Notes: a model not told the origin generated them from the sequence alone. Positions 1-6,420 are shown, numbered from the stretch's first letter. The stretch is DNA of 7,508 nucleotides from Deltaproteobacteria bacterium (GCA_019310195.1 JAFDET010000179.1:1-7508), one strand, 5' to 3'. Numbers and translations are program-made.

Positions 1-425
1 AAGCGCACATCGGCGCCCAGCGCGATGTGGAAGCCGCCTCCCAGGGCCGCGCCCTCCACCGCTGCGATCACCGGCGCCGGAATCTCCTGCCAGCGCCAGG
101 CGATCTGCTGCGCCCGGTTGGCGCCTTCCGGCGACAAGTCGGCGGCCGCGGCCGCGACGTCGTCGCTCTCGGCATCCAGGCCCCCGTCAGCCATGGCGCC
201 GAAGGTGCTGAAGTCCAATCCCGAGCAGAACGCGCCGCCGGCCCCGGACAGCACCACGGCACGAACCGTGGTGTCTTCCTCGATATGCAGGGCGGCTTCC
301 AGCAGACCCTCGAACATCCCCTGGTCCAGGGCGTTGCGCTTCTCCGGCCGGTTCAGGAGCACGTGCGCCAGGCCGCCGTCCCGGCTCAGTCGGACTCGGC
401 CGTCTCCGAATTCCCTATCGCTCAA
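1..425 (-). CDS. Enoyl-CoA hydratase/isomerase (crotonase) family protein, N-terminal part, cut by window edge
   Basis: About 141 N-terminal residues are visible; the 3' part lies beyond position 1. Seen: an N-terminal strand plus 'LNRPEKRNAL' (residues 24-33), the usual crotonase opening that helps bind CoA; 'GAFCSGLDF' (64-72), the first oxyanion-hole segment; and 'AAVEGAALGGGF' (121-132), the second. Family members act on acyl-CoA thioesters in the cytosol. Position 133, where classical hydratases have the first catalytic Glu (GGGCE), is His, so simple hydratase activity is doubtful. The start is TTG at 425: an in-frame TAG lies 14 codons upstream at 465-467, no ATG or GTG lies between, and GGGAGG sits at 437-442, 11 nt from the start, slightly far. 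It is the last visible gene of the leftward operon, 39 nt after the likely ancestral stop of the sulfatase. Family assignment is firm; the substrate is unknown. Confidence 0.88.
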   Translation of the reverse strand, partial: MSDREFGDGRVRLSRDGGLAHVLLNRPEKRNALDQGMFEGLLEAALHIEEDTTVRAVVLSGAGGAFCSGLDFSTFGAMADGGLDAESDDVAAAAADLSPEGANRAQQIAWRWQEIPAPVIAAVEGAALGGGFHIALGADVR

Positions 426-464
426 CCCGTAGAATGCCTCCCGGAAATACGTCCTGTTTGCGCA

Positions 465-578
465 CTACTTGCACAGGCCCCCGCGGACCAGCCAGGGCTC
501 GCAGTCGTAGATCAGGCGGCCGTTCTCGCCGTGCAGCCAGTCGAGGGGGCGTAGGGCGTACGGGGGCGGCATGGCATG
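465..578 (-). other. Displaced ancestral C-terminal reading frame of the sulfatase
   Basis: In a frame different from the 512-2083 sulfatase, the minus strand reads an open stretch containing 'DWLHGENGRLIYDCEPW' and ends at TAG 465-467. Removing one copy of the 5-bp repeat joins it exactly to the sulfatase after Met503, adding 34 residues. All but one codon of this stretch (CTA) end in G or C, as in the neighbouring genes. The tail actually in frame (CRPRTPYAPSTGCTARTAA) uses CGT, ACT and AGA and looks like no protein domain. I read this as the genuine C-terminus knocked out of frame. Confidence 0.72.
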
Positions 579-2083
579 CCTGGGGCGGGCTCATCGTGGA
601 GATCGTCCAGGGGGATGGGGTAGTCGGCCCAGTCCTTGGGCGCTCGCCAGCCCGGCGGCGGCATCAGCTCCGAGCGCGTTCCCGAGACGGGGTAGAGCGT
701 GCGCCAGCGGTGGATGGCGGCGGCCATGTCAGCCACCACGTCGGGGTGCTCCTCGGCCAGGTTGTTGTACTCGTTCGGGTCGTCAGTGATGCGGAACAGG
801 TAGTTCGTCACGTCCGCCGCGAGCAGGCCCTGCTCGACCTGCTGCACCAGCTTCCACTCGTCGTTGAAGGCGGTCAGCATGAACGAGCCGCGGATCGGCG
901 TTTCGGAGGCGAAGTAGAGATACTCCTTCCGCGGGATGCGCTTCCCCTCCGCGATGGCCGGCCACAGGCTGCGCCCGTCCAGCTTGCGCGTGTTGCCGGC
1001 TTCGACGTGGGCGGCCTCGGCCAGGGTCGGAAACACGTCCATGGCCGACATGATGCTGTCCATCTTGGCGCCGGCCTGGATGCGGTCCGGCCAGCGCATG
1101 ATCGAGACCACGCGAATGCCACCCTCGAAGGTCTCGCCCTTGCCGCCGCGTAGGGGCACGTTGTCCGCCCCGCCCGGGGCGTAGGCCGCGCCGCCATTGT
1201 CGCTGAAGAAGAGCACGATGGTGTTCTCGGCCAATCCCTCTGCGTCCAGGGTGTCGAGCACGCGGCCGATGGCCTGGTCCATCCCGTCGACGACGGCGGC
1301 GTACAGGGGCCGCACGCTGGGGCGGAGCATCAGCTTCGAGATGCGCCGGGTCTGGTCCGTGTTCTTGCTGCGGGCCGGCTCGAGGTCGTCGTCCATGTCC
1401 GCGTACTTCGCCTTGAGGTCGTCCGGCGCGTCCAGCGGCGTGTGGGGCGCGATGAAGGGCATGTACAGGAAGAAAGGCTTCTCCTTGTCGCGGGCCCGGA
1501 TCCAGCGCGAGGCCTCGTCCGCCAGCAGGAAGGTCTCGTAGCCCTCGTCGTCGATCGAGACGCCGTTGCGCTGGAAGTCCTTCCCGCCCTGGTTGGAGAA
1601 GGGCGGGAAGTAGCCGACCTCCGTGTGGAGGTGGCCGTAGAAGTGCTCGAAGCCGCGCTCGTTGGGATGGTAGGTCTGCTGGGCGTGGCCCAGGTGCCAC
1701 TTGCCCACCAGGGCGGTCTGGTAGCCCGCGCTGCGGAAGCTCTGCGGCATGAAGTGCTCGTCGGGATGGATGCCCGCGTTGGTCCAGGGCAGGAGCACCG
1801 CGTAGACCACGCCCAGGCGGATCGGGTCGCGCCCCGTCATCAGCGCGGCCCGCGTCGGCGAGCAGATGGGCGTGGTGTAGAAGCGCGAGAGCTCCATGCC
1901 CTCGCGCGCCAGGCGGTCCAGGGACGGGGTGTCGATCTGGGTGTTGCCGTGGAAGCCCACGTCCGCCCAGCCCAGGTCGTCGGCCAGGAAGATCACCACG
2001 TTGGGCCGCTCGGGCGCGGCGCCCGAGGGCGCCGCGCTGCAGATCAGGGCCGCCAGGCACAGAAGCACGCCCGCGCTACGCAA
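512..2083 (-). CDS. Exported type I (formylglycine) sulfatase, arylsulfatase family, with frameshifted C-terminus
   Basis: Hydrolyses sulfate esters; 523 aa as read. Residues 1-22 form a Sec signal peptide (hydrophobic VLLCLAALI, then an AxA-like site before APERP), so it probably acts in the periplasm or outside the cell. The alkaline-phosphatase-fold sulfatase motifs are all present: metal-binding D35-D36 in 'FLADDLGW'; the C-x-P-x-R motif 'CSPTRAALMTGR' with Cys74 to be converted to formylglycine and Arg78; 'GKWHLG' with K128 and H130; H214 in 'APHTP'; D295-N296 in 'FSDNGG'; and K315. Maturation would need a formylglycine-generating enzyme or an anaerobic equivalent, not seen here. The start is TTG at 2083, overlapping the SDR stop by 8 nt, with GGAGGG at 2091-2096 seven nt upstream. 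The last 20 residues look out of frame because of a 5-bp duplication at 568-577; with one copy removed the frame runs to TAG at 465-467 (537 aa). The core looks catalytically intact. Confidence 0.93.
   Translation of the reverse strand: MRSAGVLLCLAALICSAAPSGAAPERPNVVIFLADDLGWADVGFHGNTQIDTPSLDRLAREGMELSRFYTTPICSPTRAALMTGRDPIRLGVVYAVLLPWTNAGIHPDEHFMPQSFRSAGYQTALVGKWHLGHAQQTYHPNERGFEHFYGHLHTEVGYFPPFSNQGGKDFQRNGVSIDDEGYETFLLADEASRWIRARDKEKPFFLYMPFIAPHTPLDAPDDLKAKYADMDDDLEPARSKNTDQTRRISKLMLRPSVRPLYAAVVDGMDQAIGRVLDTLDAEGLAENTIVLFFSDNGGAAYAPGGADNVPLRGGKGETFEGGIRVVSIMRWPDRIQAGAKMDSIMSAMDVFPTLAEAAHVEAGNTRKLDGRSLWPAIAEGKRIPRKEYLYFASETPIRGSFMLTAFNDEWKLVQQVEQGLLAADVTNYLFRITDDPNEYNNLAEEHPDVVADMAAAIHRWRTLYPVSGTRSELMPPPGWRAPKDWADYPIPLDDLHDEPAPGMPCRPRTPYAPSTGCTARTAA
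568..577. repeat. 5-bp tandem duplication (GGCAT x2) breaking the sulfatase frame
   Basis: The plus strand reads GGCATGGCATG at 568-578, two adjacent copies of GGCAT. On the coding strand this is ATGCC twice. The unit is not a multiple of three, so it changes the reading frame for everything after sulfatase residue 503. Confidence 0.85.
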
Positions 2084-2828
2084 CCGAGTACCCTCCGTCC
2101 ACGTTCAGGGTCTGCCCGGTAACGAAGCGCGCCGCCGGGCTGGCCAGGAAGAGCACGGCCGGCGCCACGTCCTCGGGCGTGCCCCAGCGCCCCAGCGGCG
2201 TGCGCGCGATCTGCGGCTTCTCCAGGGCGTCGATGCCCTTCATGAGGGCGGTCATGTTGGACTCGATCAGGCCCGGCGCCACGGCGTTGACGCGGATGCA
2301 CTCGCCCGCCCAGCTCACCGCCAGGTTCTTGGTCATCTGCACCACGCCCGCCTTGGCCGCTCCGTAGCCCGGCACGATGGGCACGGCGAAGAAGGACGAC
2401 ATGGAGGCCAGATTGATCACGGATCCGCCGCCTTCGAGCCCGCTTCCCGCCAGCTTCTCCTTGCACGCTAGGGCCATGCGGAAGGAGCCGAACAGGTTGA
2501 TCGCGACCGACTCCTCGAAAACGTCGGGCTCCCACTCGTTGCGGCCGCCGGGCAGGTTGGCGCCGGCGTTGTTCACCAGGACGTCCAGCCGTTCCTGGCT
2601 CGCGGCGACCCTCGCGATTCCCTCGGCGTCGGTCATGCGCAGCGCGTGGTACTCGAAGCCCGAGAGGTCGCGGTCGTAGGCGCTGGCCGCATCGCGGGTG
2701 CCGGTGATCGCCACGTGGGCGCCCGCCTCGCGGAAGGCCTCGGCGATGCCCGCGCCGATGCCGCGGCTGCCGCCGGTCACCAGCACCCGGCAGCCCGAGA
2801 AGTTCCAACGCACCCTGGCTTCGCTCAT
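2076..2828 (-). CDS. Short-chain dehydrogenase/reductase (SDR), classical type
   Basis: A 250-aa classical SDR that interconverts an alcohol and a ketone with a nicotinamide cofactor in the cytosol. The Rossmann glycine motif 'TGGSRGIG' is at residues 18-25, 'NNAG' at 86-89, and the catalytic tetrad is complete: N111, S142, Y155 and K159 (YGAAK). The C-terminal 'GQTLNVDGGYS' is typical of the FabG-like group. After the second strand the sequence reads 'TGTR', with Arg45 next to the cofactor ribose, which favours NADP(H); this is inference. The start is ATG at 2828, overlapping the dehydrogenase stop as ATGA, with GAGGGGG at 2836-2842 seven nt upstream. An in-frame upstream extension exists but is antisense-like shadow sequence within the dehydrogenase gene. 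It is next to the zinc-type dehydrogenase, so the pair may carry out successive oxidations or a redox shuttle. Substrate unknown. Confidence 0.95.
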   Translation of the reverse strand: MSEARVRWNFSGCRVLVTGGSRGIGAGIAEAFREAGAHVAITGTRDAASAYDRDLSGFEYHALRMTDAEGIARVAASQERLDVLVNNAGANLPGGRNEWEPDVFEESVAINLFGSFRMALACKEKLAGSGLEGGGSVINLASMSSFFAVPIVPGYGAAKAGVVQMTKNLAVSWAGECIRVNAVAPGLIESNMTALMKGIDALEKPQIARTPLGRWGTPEDVAPAVLFLASPAARFVTGQTLNVDGGYSVA

Positions 2829-3847
2829 CGTCCCGCCCCCTCGGCGTCCATCTTGATCATCACCTTGCCTCCGGCCTGGGGGTCGCGTGCCACCGCCAGC
2901 GCGTCGTGGAATTGCTTCAGCGGAAAACGGTGGCTGATCATGGGAGAGAGGTCCCGGCGCGAGAGAAGCGCGAGCGCCGTCCCGTAGTCCTCCGGGTACT
3001 CCATGGCGCCGCGGATCGTAAGCTGCTTCATCATCACCAGCAGGAAGCTCACCGGGCGCGGCTCGTCGTGCAGCGCCACCACCGAGAGGCGCGCCTCCGC
3101 CTTGGCGTGTTGGAGTACGCCGGCAATCACGGCGCCGGCGCCCGAGGCCTCTACGTAGGCGTCGGTTCCGGCCATGGGCGCGCCCAGCACGGGCTCCTCG
3201 CCGTGCAGCGCGCGAAGCTGCTGCCACGGGTCCTGGCTCGAGGCGTCTACGCAGGCGCGGGCCCCCAGCGCGCGCGCGATCTCCAGGCGTCGCGGCGACA
3301 GGTCGACGGCCACCACGTCTTCAACGCCCCGGTCGGCGAGCGTGGCGATGGCCGCCAGGCCGATGGGGCCGGCGCCGAAGACCGCCACCTTCTCCCCGGG
3401 CTTCGCCTCCACCCGGTCCACCGCGTTCATGCCCACGCCCAGGGGCTCGGTCAGGGCCGCCAGCTCGTCGGAGAGCGTGTCGGGAACCCGGAACAGGCGC
3501 CCCCCGGAAGCCGCGTCGCGCACCAGCAGCCGGGCCGCGAAGCCGCCTTCGCGCCCGCCGTTGCCGATCATGTTGCGGCCGGCCGTGGGATTCAGCACCA
3601 CGCGGGCGCCGGGCGTCAGGTCGCGCACCTCCGCACCGACGGCCTCCACCACACCCGCCAGCTCGTGACCCAGGGGCATGGGTGCGGTGGTCGGACCCGC
3701 CAGCCCGCCGAGCCTGATGTAGCGCAGGTCGGTGCCGCAGATGCCGCAGGCGCGCACGCGGATCAGCGCGTCGCGCGGTCCCGGTTCGGGCTCGGGCACC
3801 TCGTCCAGGCGCACGTCCTCCGGCCCGTGCACGTTCACCTGCTTCAC
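2825..3847 (-). CDS. Zinc-type medium-chain alcohol dehydrogenase (sorbitol/threonine dehydrogenase-like), no structural zinc site
   Basis: A 340-aa medium-chain dehydrogenase/reductase (MDR), probably oxidising a secondary alcohol with NAD+. The GroES-like domain has the catalytic zinc signature: C37 in 'CGICGTD', H61-E62 in 'GHE', and E134 in 'LTEPLGVG' as in the sorbitol/threonine dehydrogenase branch. The Rossmann domain has 'FGAGPIGL' (157-164) and Asp182 at the end of the second strand, which favours NAD+ over NADP+. The lobe that usually holds four structural-zinc cysteines (about residues 86-106) has none and is glycine-rich instead. The start is GTG at 3847, overlapping the sulfotransferase stop as GTGA, with GGAGG at 3855-3859 seven nt upstream; no ATG fits. 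Its stop overlaps the SDR start. The tight coupling suggests it acts with the SDR. The family is firm; the substrate is not. Confidence 0.94.
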   Translation of the reverse strand: MKQVNVHGPEDVRLDEVPEPEPGPRDALIRVRACGICGTDLRYIRLGGLAGPTTAPMPLGHELAGVVEAVGAEVRDLTPGARVVLNPTAGRNMIGNGGREGGFAARLLVRDAASGGRLFRVPDTLSDELAALTEPLGVGMNAVDRVEAKPGEKVAVFGAGPIGLAAIATLADRGVEDVVAVDLSPRRLEIARALGARACVDASSQDPWQQLRALHGEEPVLGAPMAGTDAYVEASGAGAVIAGVLQHAKAEARLSVVALHDEPRPVSFLLVMMKQLTIRGAMEYPEDYGTALALLSRRDLSPMISHRFPLKQFHDALAVARDPQAGGKVMIKMDAEGAGR

Positions 3848-5103
3848 GGCTCGGCCTCCACGGCGAAGCGCTCGAAGTAGAACGCGAAGCGCTCGCGCAG
3901 GGCGTCGGGCTCCACGCCGAAGTCGTTCTTCAGGTCGTAGCGGATGCGCCCGTGCTTGCCGCGGGGGTTGGCGGCCAGGTAGCCCTCCAGCGAGCCGCGC
4001 GCGTCGGGCGTCATGGGAAGCTCGGTCAGGGCGTAGATCCGCTCCACCATGGCCAGGTCGTCGGCCATGAACTCGTGGAAGAGCACGTCCAGGCTCTGGG
4101 ACGCGGGGATGGCATCCCGGTCGCGCACGCAGGCGCGCAGCAGGCGCTCCACGCGATCGATCCAGTACTGCGCCACCGCCGGCGGATCCACGCGCGTGCG
4201 ACGCACCCGGTCGCCGTAGGCCAGCATGGTGACGGCCGAGGCGATCACCGACACCGGGTCGCGATGGGTCAGGACGATCGTCGCATCCGGAAATACGCTG
4301 CAGAGCGGGCCGAGTTGCTCCATGTGCTGGGGAGACTTCAGGATCCAGCGATCGGGTCCGCGCAGCCACTGTAGGGCTTGCAGCGCCTTCTTGAGATACG
4401 CGTAGTGGGGCGTCTGGTCGTGGGACAGGTAGTGGTCGCGCCAGCGGGGCACGGTGGCGATCCACTCCAGCTCGTAGGAGGCGAAGTCCAGGGCCATGAC
4501 CTCGATCTCTTCGTGCACGTGCTCCGGGGCCATGTCGTGCATGTTCTTGAGCAGGGGCATCAGGGCATCCTGCTGCGCGTAGCCCTCGCGGCAGCGCACC
4601 AGACGCGGATCGTCCTCTCCGGGCCCCGGCGTCTCGCCGGGAGCGGGGAAGGGCTCCAGGCTCTCCCAGTAGGGCAGGGAGCGCAGGCGCCGATCGGCGG
4701 CGATCAGGTTGAGCAGGTGCGTGGTTCCCGAACGGGGTAGCCCGCCGATCACGATGGGGCGGACGATCTCCACCTCGAGGATCTCCGGGTGGCGCTTCAG
4801 CAGCTCCTCCAGGCGCAGCCGGTTTGCGGCGTAGCGCACGCAGTCGCGGAAGGCGCCGAAGCGTCCCACCGGTCCCAGCTCCGCGTCCTCCTCCAGGGCC
4901 TGCATCCACACGTCGACCCGCTCGCGGAAGTCGTCTGCGCCGAAGTCGGAGAGGCCGGTGCGCTCGGCGGCCTGCTCCAGCACCGCCTCCGCGCGGAATG
5001 TCACCGGCATCTTGCGCGTGATCTCGATGGCCGCTTCCTGGAGCGGCGTCAGCAGCGGCTGCGCCAGGTCGTCGATGCGCACCTCGTCGGGCCGCCCGCT
5101 CAC
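3844..5103 (-). CDS. PAPS-dependent sulfotransferase family protein
   Basis: A 419-aa protein of the bacterial sulfotransferase group with an N-terminal helical region (about 1-112) before the nucleotide-binding core. The 5'-phosphosulfate-binding loop is 'GGLPRSGTTHLLNLI' (120-134), with Arg124 where cytosolic sulfotransferases often have Lys. The 3'-phosphate-binding element is 'LTHRDPVSVIAS' (278-289), with Arg281 and Ser289 as likely contacts. 'WILKSPQHM' (253-261) is also typical of this group. Family members move sulfate from 3'-phosphoadenylyl sulfate (PAPS) to a hydroxyl or amine. No signal peptide or membrane segment is visible, so it is cytosolic. The start is GTG at 5103, overlapping the upstream MBL stop as GTGA, with GGAG at 5112-5115 eight nt away. 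No PAPS-making genes are in the window. It sits between a sulfatase-like hydrolase and alcohol dehydrogenases, so an alcohol acceptor is plausible but unproven. Confidence 0.92.
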   Translation of the reverse strand: MSGRPDEVRIDDLAQPLLTPLQEAAIEITRKMPVTFRAEAVLEQAAERTGLSDFGADDFRERVDVWMQALEEDAELGPVGRFGAFRDCVRYAANRLRLEELLKRHPEILEVEIVRPIVIGGLPRSGTTHLLNLIAADRRLRSLPYWESLEPFPAPGETPGPGEDDPRLVRCREGYAQQDALMPLLKNMHDMAPEHVHEEIEVMALDFASYELEWIATVPRWRDHYLSHDQTPHYAYLKKALQALQWLRGPDRWILKSPQHMEQLGPLCSVFPDATIVLTHRDPVSVIASAVTMLAYGDRVRRTRVDPPAVAQYWIDRVERLLRACVRDRDAIPASQSLDVLFHEFMADDLAMVERIYALTELPMTPDARGSLEGYLAANPRGKHGRIRYDLKNDFGVEPDALRERFAFYFERFAVEAEP

Positions 5104-6365
5104 GAGACATTCTCCAGCGCCCGCTCCAGCTCGGCGATGCGACGGCGGATCCACGAGGTCAGCCAGAAGTTCTCGCTCTGCGCCTCGAGCGCGCGGTGGG
5201 CGTCGCGGCCGGCTTCCAGGGCGTCGCGGCTGCGGGCGTTGGCCGCCAGGGCCGCTTCGGCCAGGTGCAGCGCTTCCACCGCCTCGCCGCGCTCCAGCCG
5301 TTCGCGGGCGCGCGCCGCCACCACCTCGGGGCCGCCCGCCAGCTCCACCAGATCCGGGTGCACGCTCCAGGGGGGGACGTCGTAGAGCTCCGTGGTGGAG
5401 CGGCCGTGGAACCAACCGGCGTAGGTCTCCCAGATGGCGCGCACGCTCCACGGCACCGTGCCGTAGCCCTGGCCCACTTCCAGGTCGGGGGGCAGCCGGA
5501 TCTCGCGCATCAGCGTATGGACGTCCTTGCCCTCGTTCATGCCGCGCACGGTTTCGTCATGAACGTAGAGCACGGCGCCGCGCACGCGCGCCAGCTCGGC
5601 GCGTACGACTTCCTTTCCCTCGACCGGGCCGTGGTGGCCGACCAGCAGCATCTCCGGCTCGAGCGCTGCGACCCGGTCCAGGGACTCGACGAAGCGCGGG
5701 GCCTCGCGGTAGCGGTCGCCGCGGATCGTGACCAGGTTGGGGAAATGCCCGAAGAGCGCGCTGAAGAGGTTCCCCGTGAAGCAGATGCCGTGGTCGGGAA
5801 GCCAGATCACCATGGAGTCGGTGGTCTCGCCGCCCGGGGTGGCGATCAGCTCGAAGCGCACGCCGCCCAGCTCGAAGGCGTGCTGCTTTTCGAAGGTGAG
5901 GGTGGGCTCGGGCTTCGACTGGCCCGGTACCGGCCCGCCGATGTTCTGCTGGATCCAGGCGCTGGCTTCGGCGATCACGTCGGAGAAGGCGAAGGCGCTG
6001 CGCCGCGCGCGGAAGGCCGCGATGCGCGCGTCGTCGGTCTGGTGCGCAGCACAGTTGGCTTGAGCGACGATCCGGGTGCCCGGCTCGTGCAGCAGGTCCA
6101 CGCCGCCCACGTGGTCCACGTGTCCCTGGGTGAGCAGGATGTAGCGGACGGGGCCGTCGTTCACGGCGTCGTAGTTGCGCTTGTGGACCGGCGCCTCGAA
6201 GCCCATGCCGGTGTTGATCACCACGCGGCCCTCGGGAGTCACCACCAGGTAGCTGTTGGACAGGCCCTCCGAGAGCCAGATGAAGTCGTTGATGCGATGG
6301 GCCTCGCCCGAGGCGGGACGGACCGAGAAGAAGTCGGGGCGCGAGCGATGCAGGGGGGCGGGCAT
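5100..6365 (-). CDS. MBL-fold alkylsulfatase-like hydrolase (type III sulfatase family, SdsA1-related), short form
   Basis: A 421-aa protein whose relatives hydrolyse alkyl sulfates with two zinc ions. The MBL domain (about 20-250) has 'TQGHVDHVGG' (79-88), 'TPGGETTDS' (176-184), 'FTGNLF' (196-201) and 'GHHGPVEG' (243-250). A segment resembling the alkylsulfatase dimerisation domain follows (about 265-421): 'NEGKDVHTLMREIRLPP', then 'GYGTVPWSVRAIWETYAGWF', and a helical C-terminus. Differences from SdsA1: the first His of HxHxDH is Gln80, there is no signal peptide, and the C-terminal sterol-carrier-like domain is absent (full enzymes are about 650 aa). A cytosolic location is therefore likely. 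ATG at 6365 is preferred over an in-frame TTG at 6392, because GAGG lies at 6372-6375 six nt upstream of the ATG and nothing suitable precedes the TTG. It is the first gene of the leftward operon, directly under the operator. It could instead hydrolyse another ester or thioester. Confidence 0.88.
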   Translation of the reverse strand: MPAPLHRSRPDFFSVRPASGEAHRINDFIWLSEGLSNSYLVVTPEGRVVINTGMGFEAPVHKRNYDAVNDGPVRYILLTQGHVDHVGGVDLLHEPGTRIVAQANCAAHQTDDARIAAFRARRSAFAFSDVIAEASAWIQQNIGGPVPGQSKPEPTLTFEKQHAFELGGVRFELIATPGGETTDSMVIWLPDHGICFTGNLFSALFGHFPNLVTIRGDRYREAPRFVESLDRVAALEPEMLLVGHHGPVEGKEVVRAELARVRGAVLYVHDETVRGMNEGKDVHTLMREIRLPPDLEVGQGYGTVPWSVRAIWETYAGWFHGRSTTELYDVPPWSVHPDLVELAGGPEVVAARARERLERGEAVEALHLAEAALAANARSRDALEAGRDAHRALEAQSENFWLTSWIRRRIAELERALENVS

Positions 6366-6390
6366 CGGGGTCCTCAGGGTGGCGGGCGGC

Positions 6391-6420
6391 AAGATAATAC
6401 GAGAGTATTATCTCTGTCAA
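6391..6420 (-). promoter_or_regulatory. Leftward promoter for the operon
   Basis: The minus strand reads a consensus -35 TTGACA (6420-6415). Candidate -10 elements are TATTAT (6399-6394, 15-nt spacer) or TATCTT (6396-6391, 18-nt spacer); neither spacer is the ideal 17. The -35 overlaps the start codon of the TetR gene on the other strand, and the -10 falls inside the inverted repeat. Transcription from here would leave a short leader of about 20 nt before the MBL ATG at 6365. Confidence 0.65.
6392..6413. promoter_or_regulatory. 22-bp perfect inverted repeat, likely TetR operator
   Basis: Arms AGATAATAC (6392-6400) and GTATTATCT (6405-6413) are perfect reverse complements around the spacer GAGA. 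The site is strikingly AT-rich in a GC-rich window and lies between the divergent TetR gene and the MBL-led operon, the classic place for a TetR-family operator. Each arm also contains -10-like hexamers for both directions (GATAAT and TATTAT on each strand), so bound repressor would block both promoters. The identity of the binding protein is inferred from position. Confidence 0.85.

Noticed and set aside
426..464. Terminator or small gene between sulfatase and crotonase
   Set aside because: I see no stable stem with a T run and no extra start with an SD other than the crotonase TTG; the gap is too short for anything else.
565..585. Programmed ribosomal frameshift in the sulfatase
   Set aside because: No slippery heptamer or obvious downstream structure is visible, and a simple 5-bp duplication explains the break completely.
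783..2060. 425-codon minus-strand frame overlapping the sulfatase
   Set aside because: Frame-shadow of the sulfatase with Arg/Gly/Pro-rich sequence; the overlapping frame has every sulfatase motif.
434..2471. Long plus-strand open frames antisense to the sulfatase and SDR (for example 434-1153, 1442-2122 and 1896-2471)
   Set aside because: High GC makes stop codons rare in all frames. These translations are Arg/Ala/Gly-rich with no motifs, and the opposite strand carries complete enzyme signatures.
2829..3227. In-frame N-terminal extension of the SDR to 383 aa
   Set aside because: The extension lies inside the dehydrogenase gene, is low-complexity shadow sequence, and the ATG at 2828 has a good SD and a standard SDR N-terminus.
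2825..5110. A 761-codon open frame on the minus strand, starting at an ATG at 5110 and reading through to the dehydrogenase stop
   Set aside because: Only the part after GTG 3847 looks like a protein. The upstream part is arginine/proline/alanine-rich out-of-frame shadow of the sulfotransferase, which has clear motifs in another frame.
6366..6392. TTG at 6392 as start of the MBL gene
   Set aside because: It would put the start inside the palindrome with no SD; ATG 6365 has GAGG six nt upstream.
5196..6419. Plus-strand open frame continuing upstream of the TetR start
   Set aside because: It is antisense to the MBL gene, has shadow composition, and crosses the promoter palindrome. TetR homology begins after ATG 6420.
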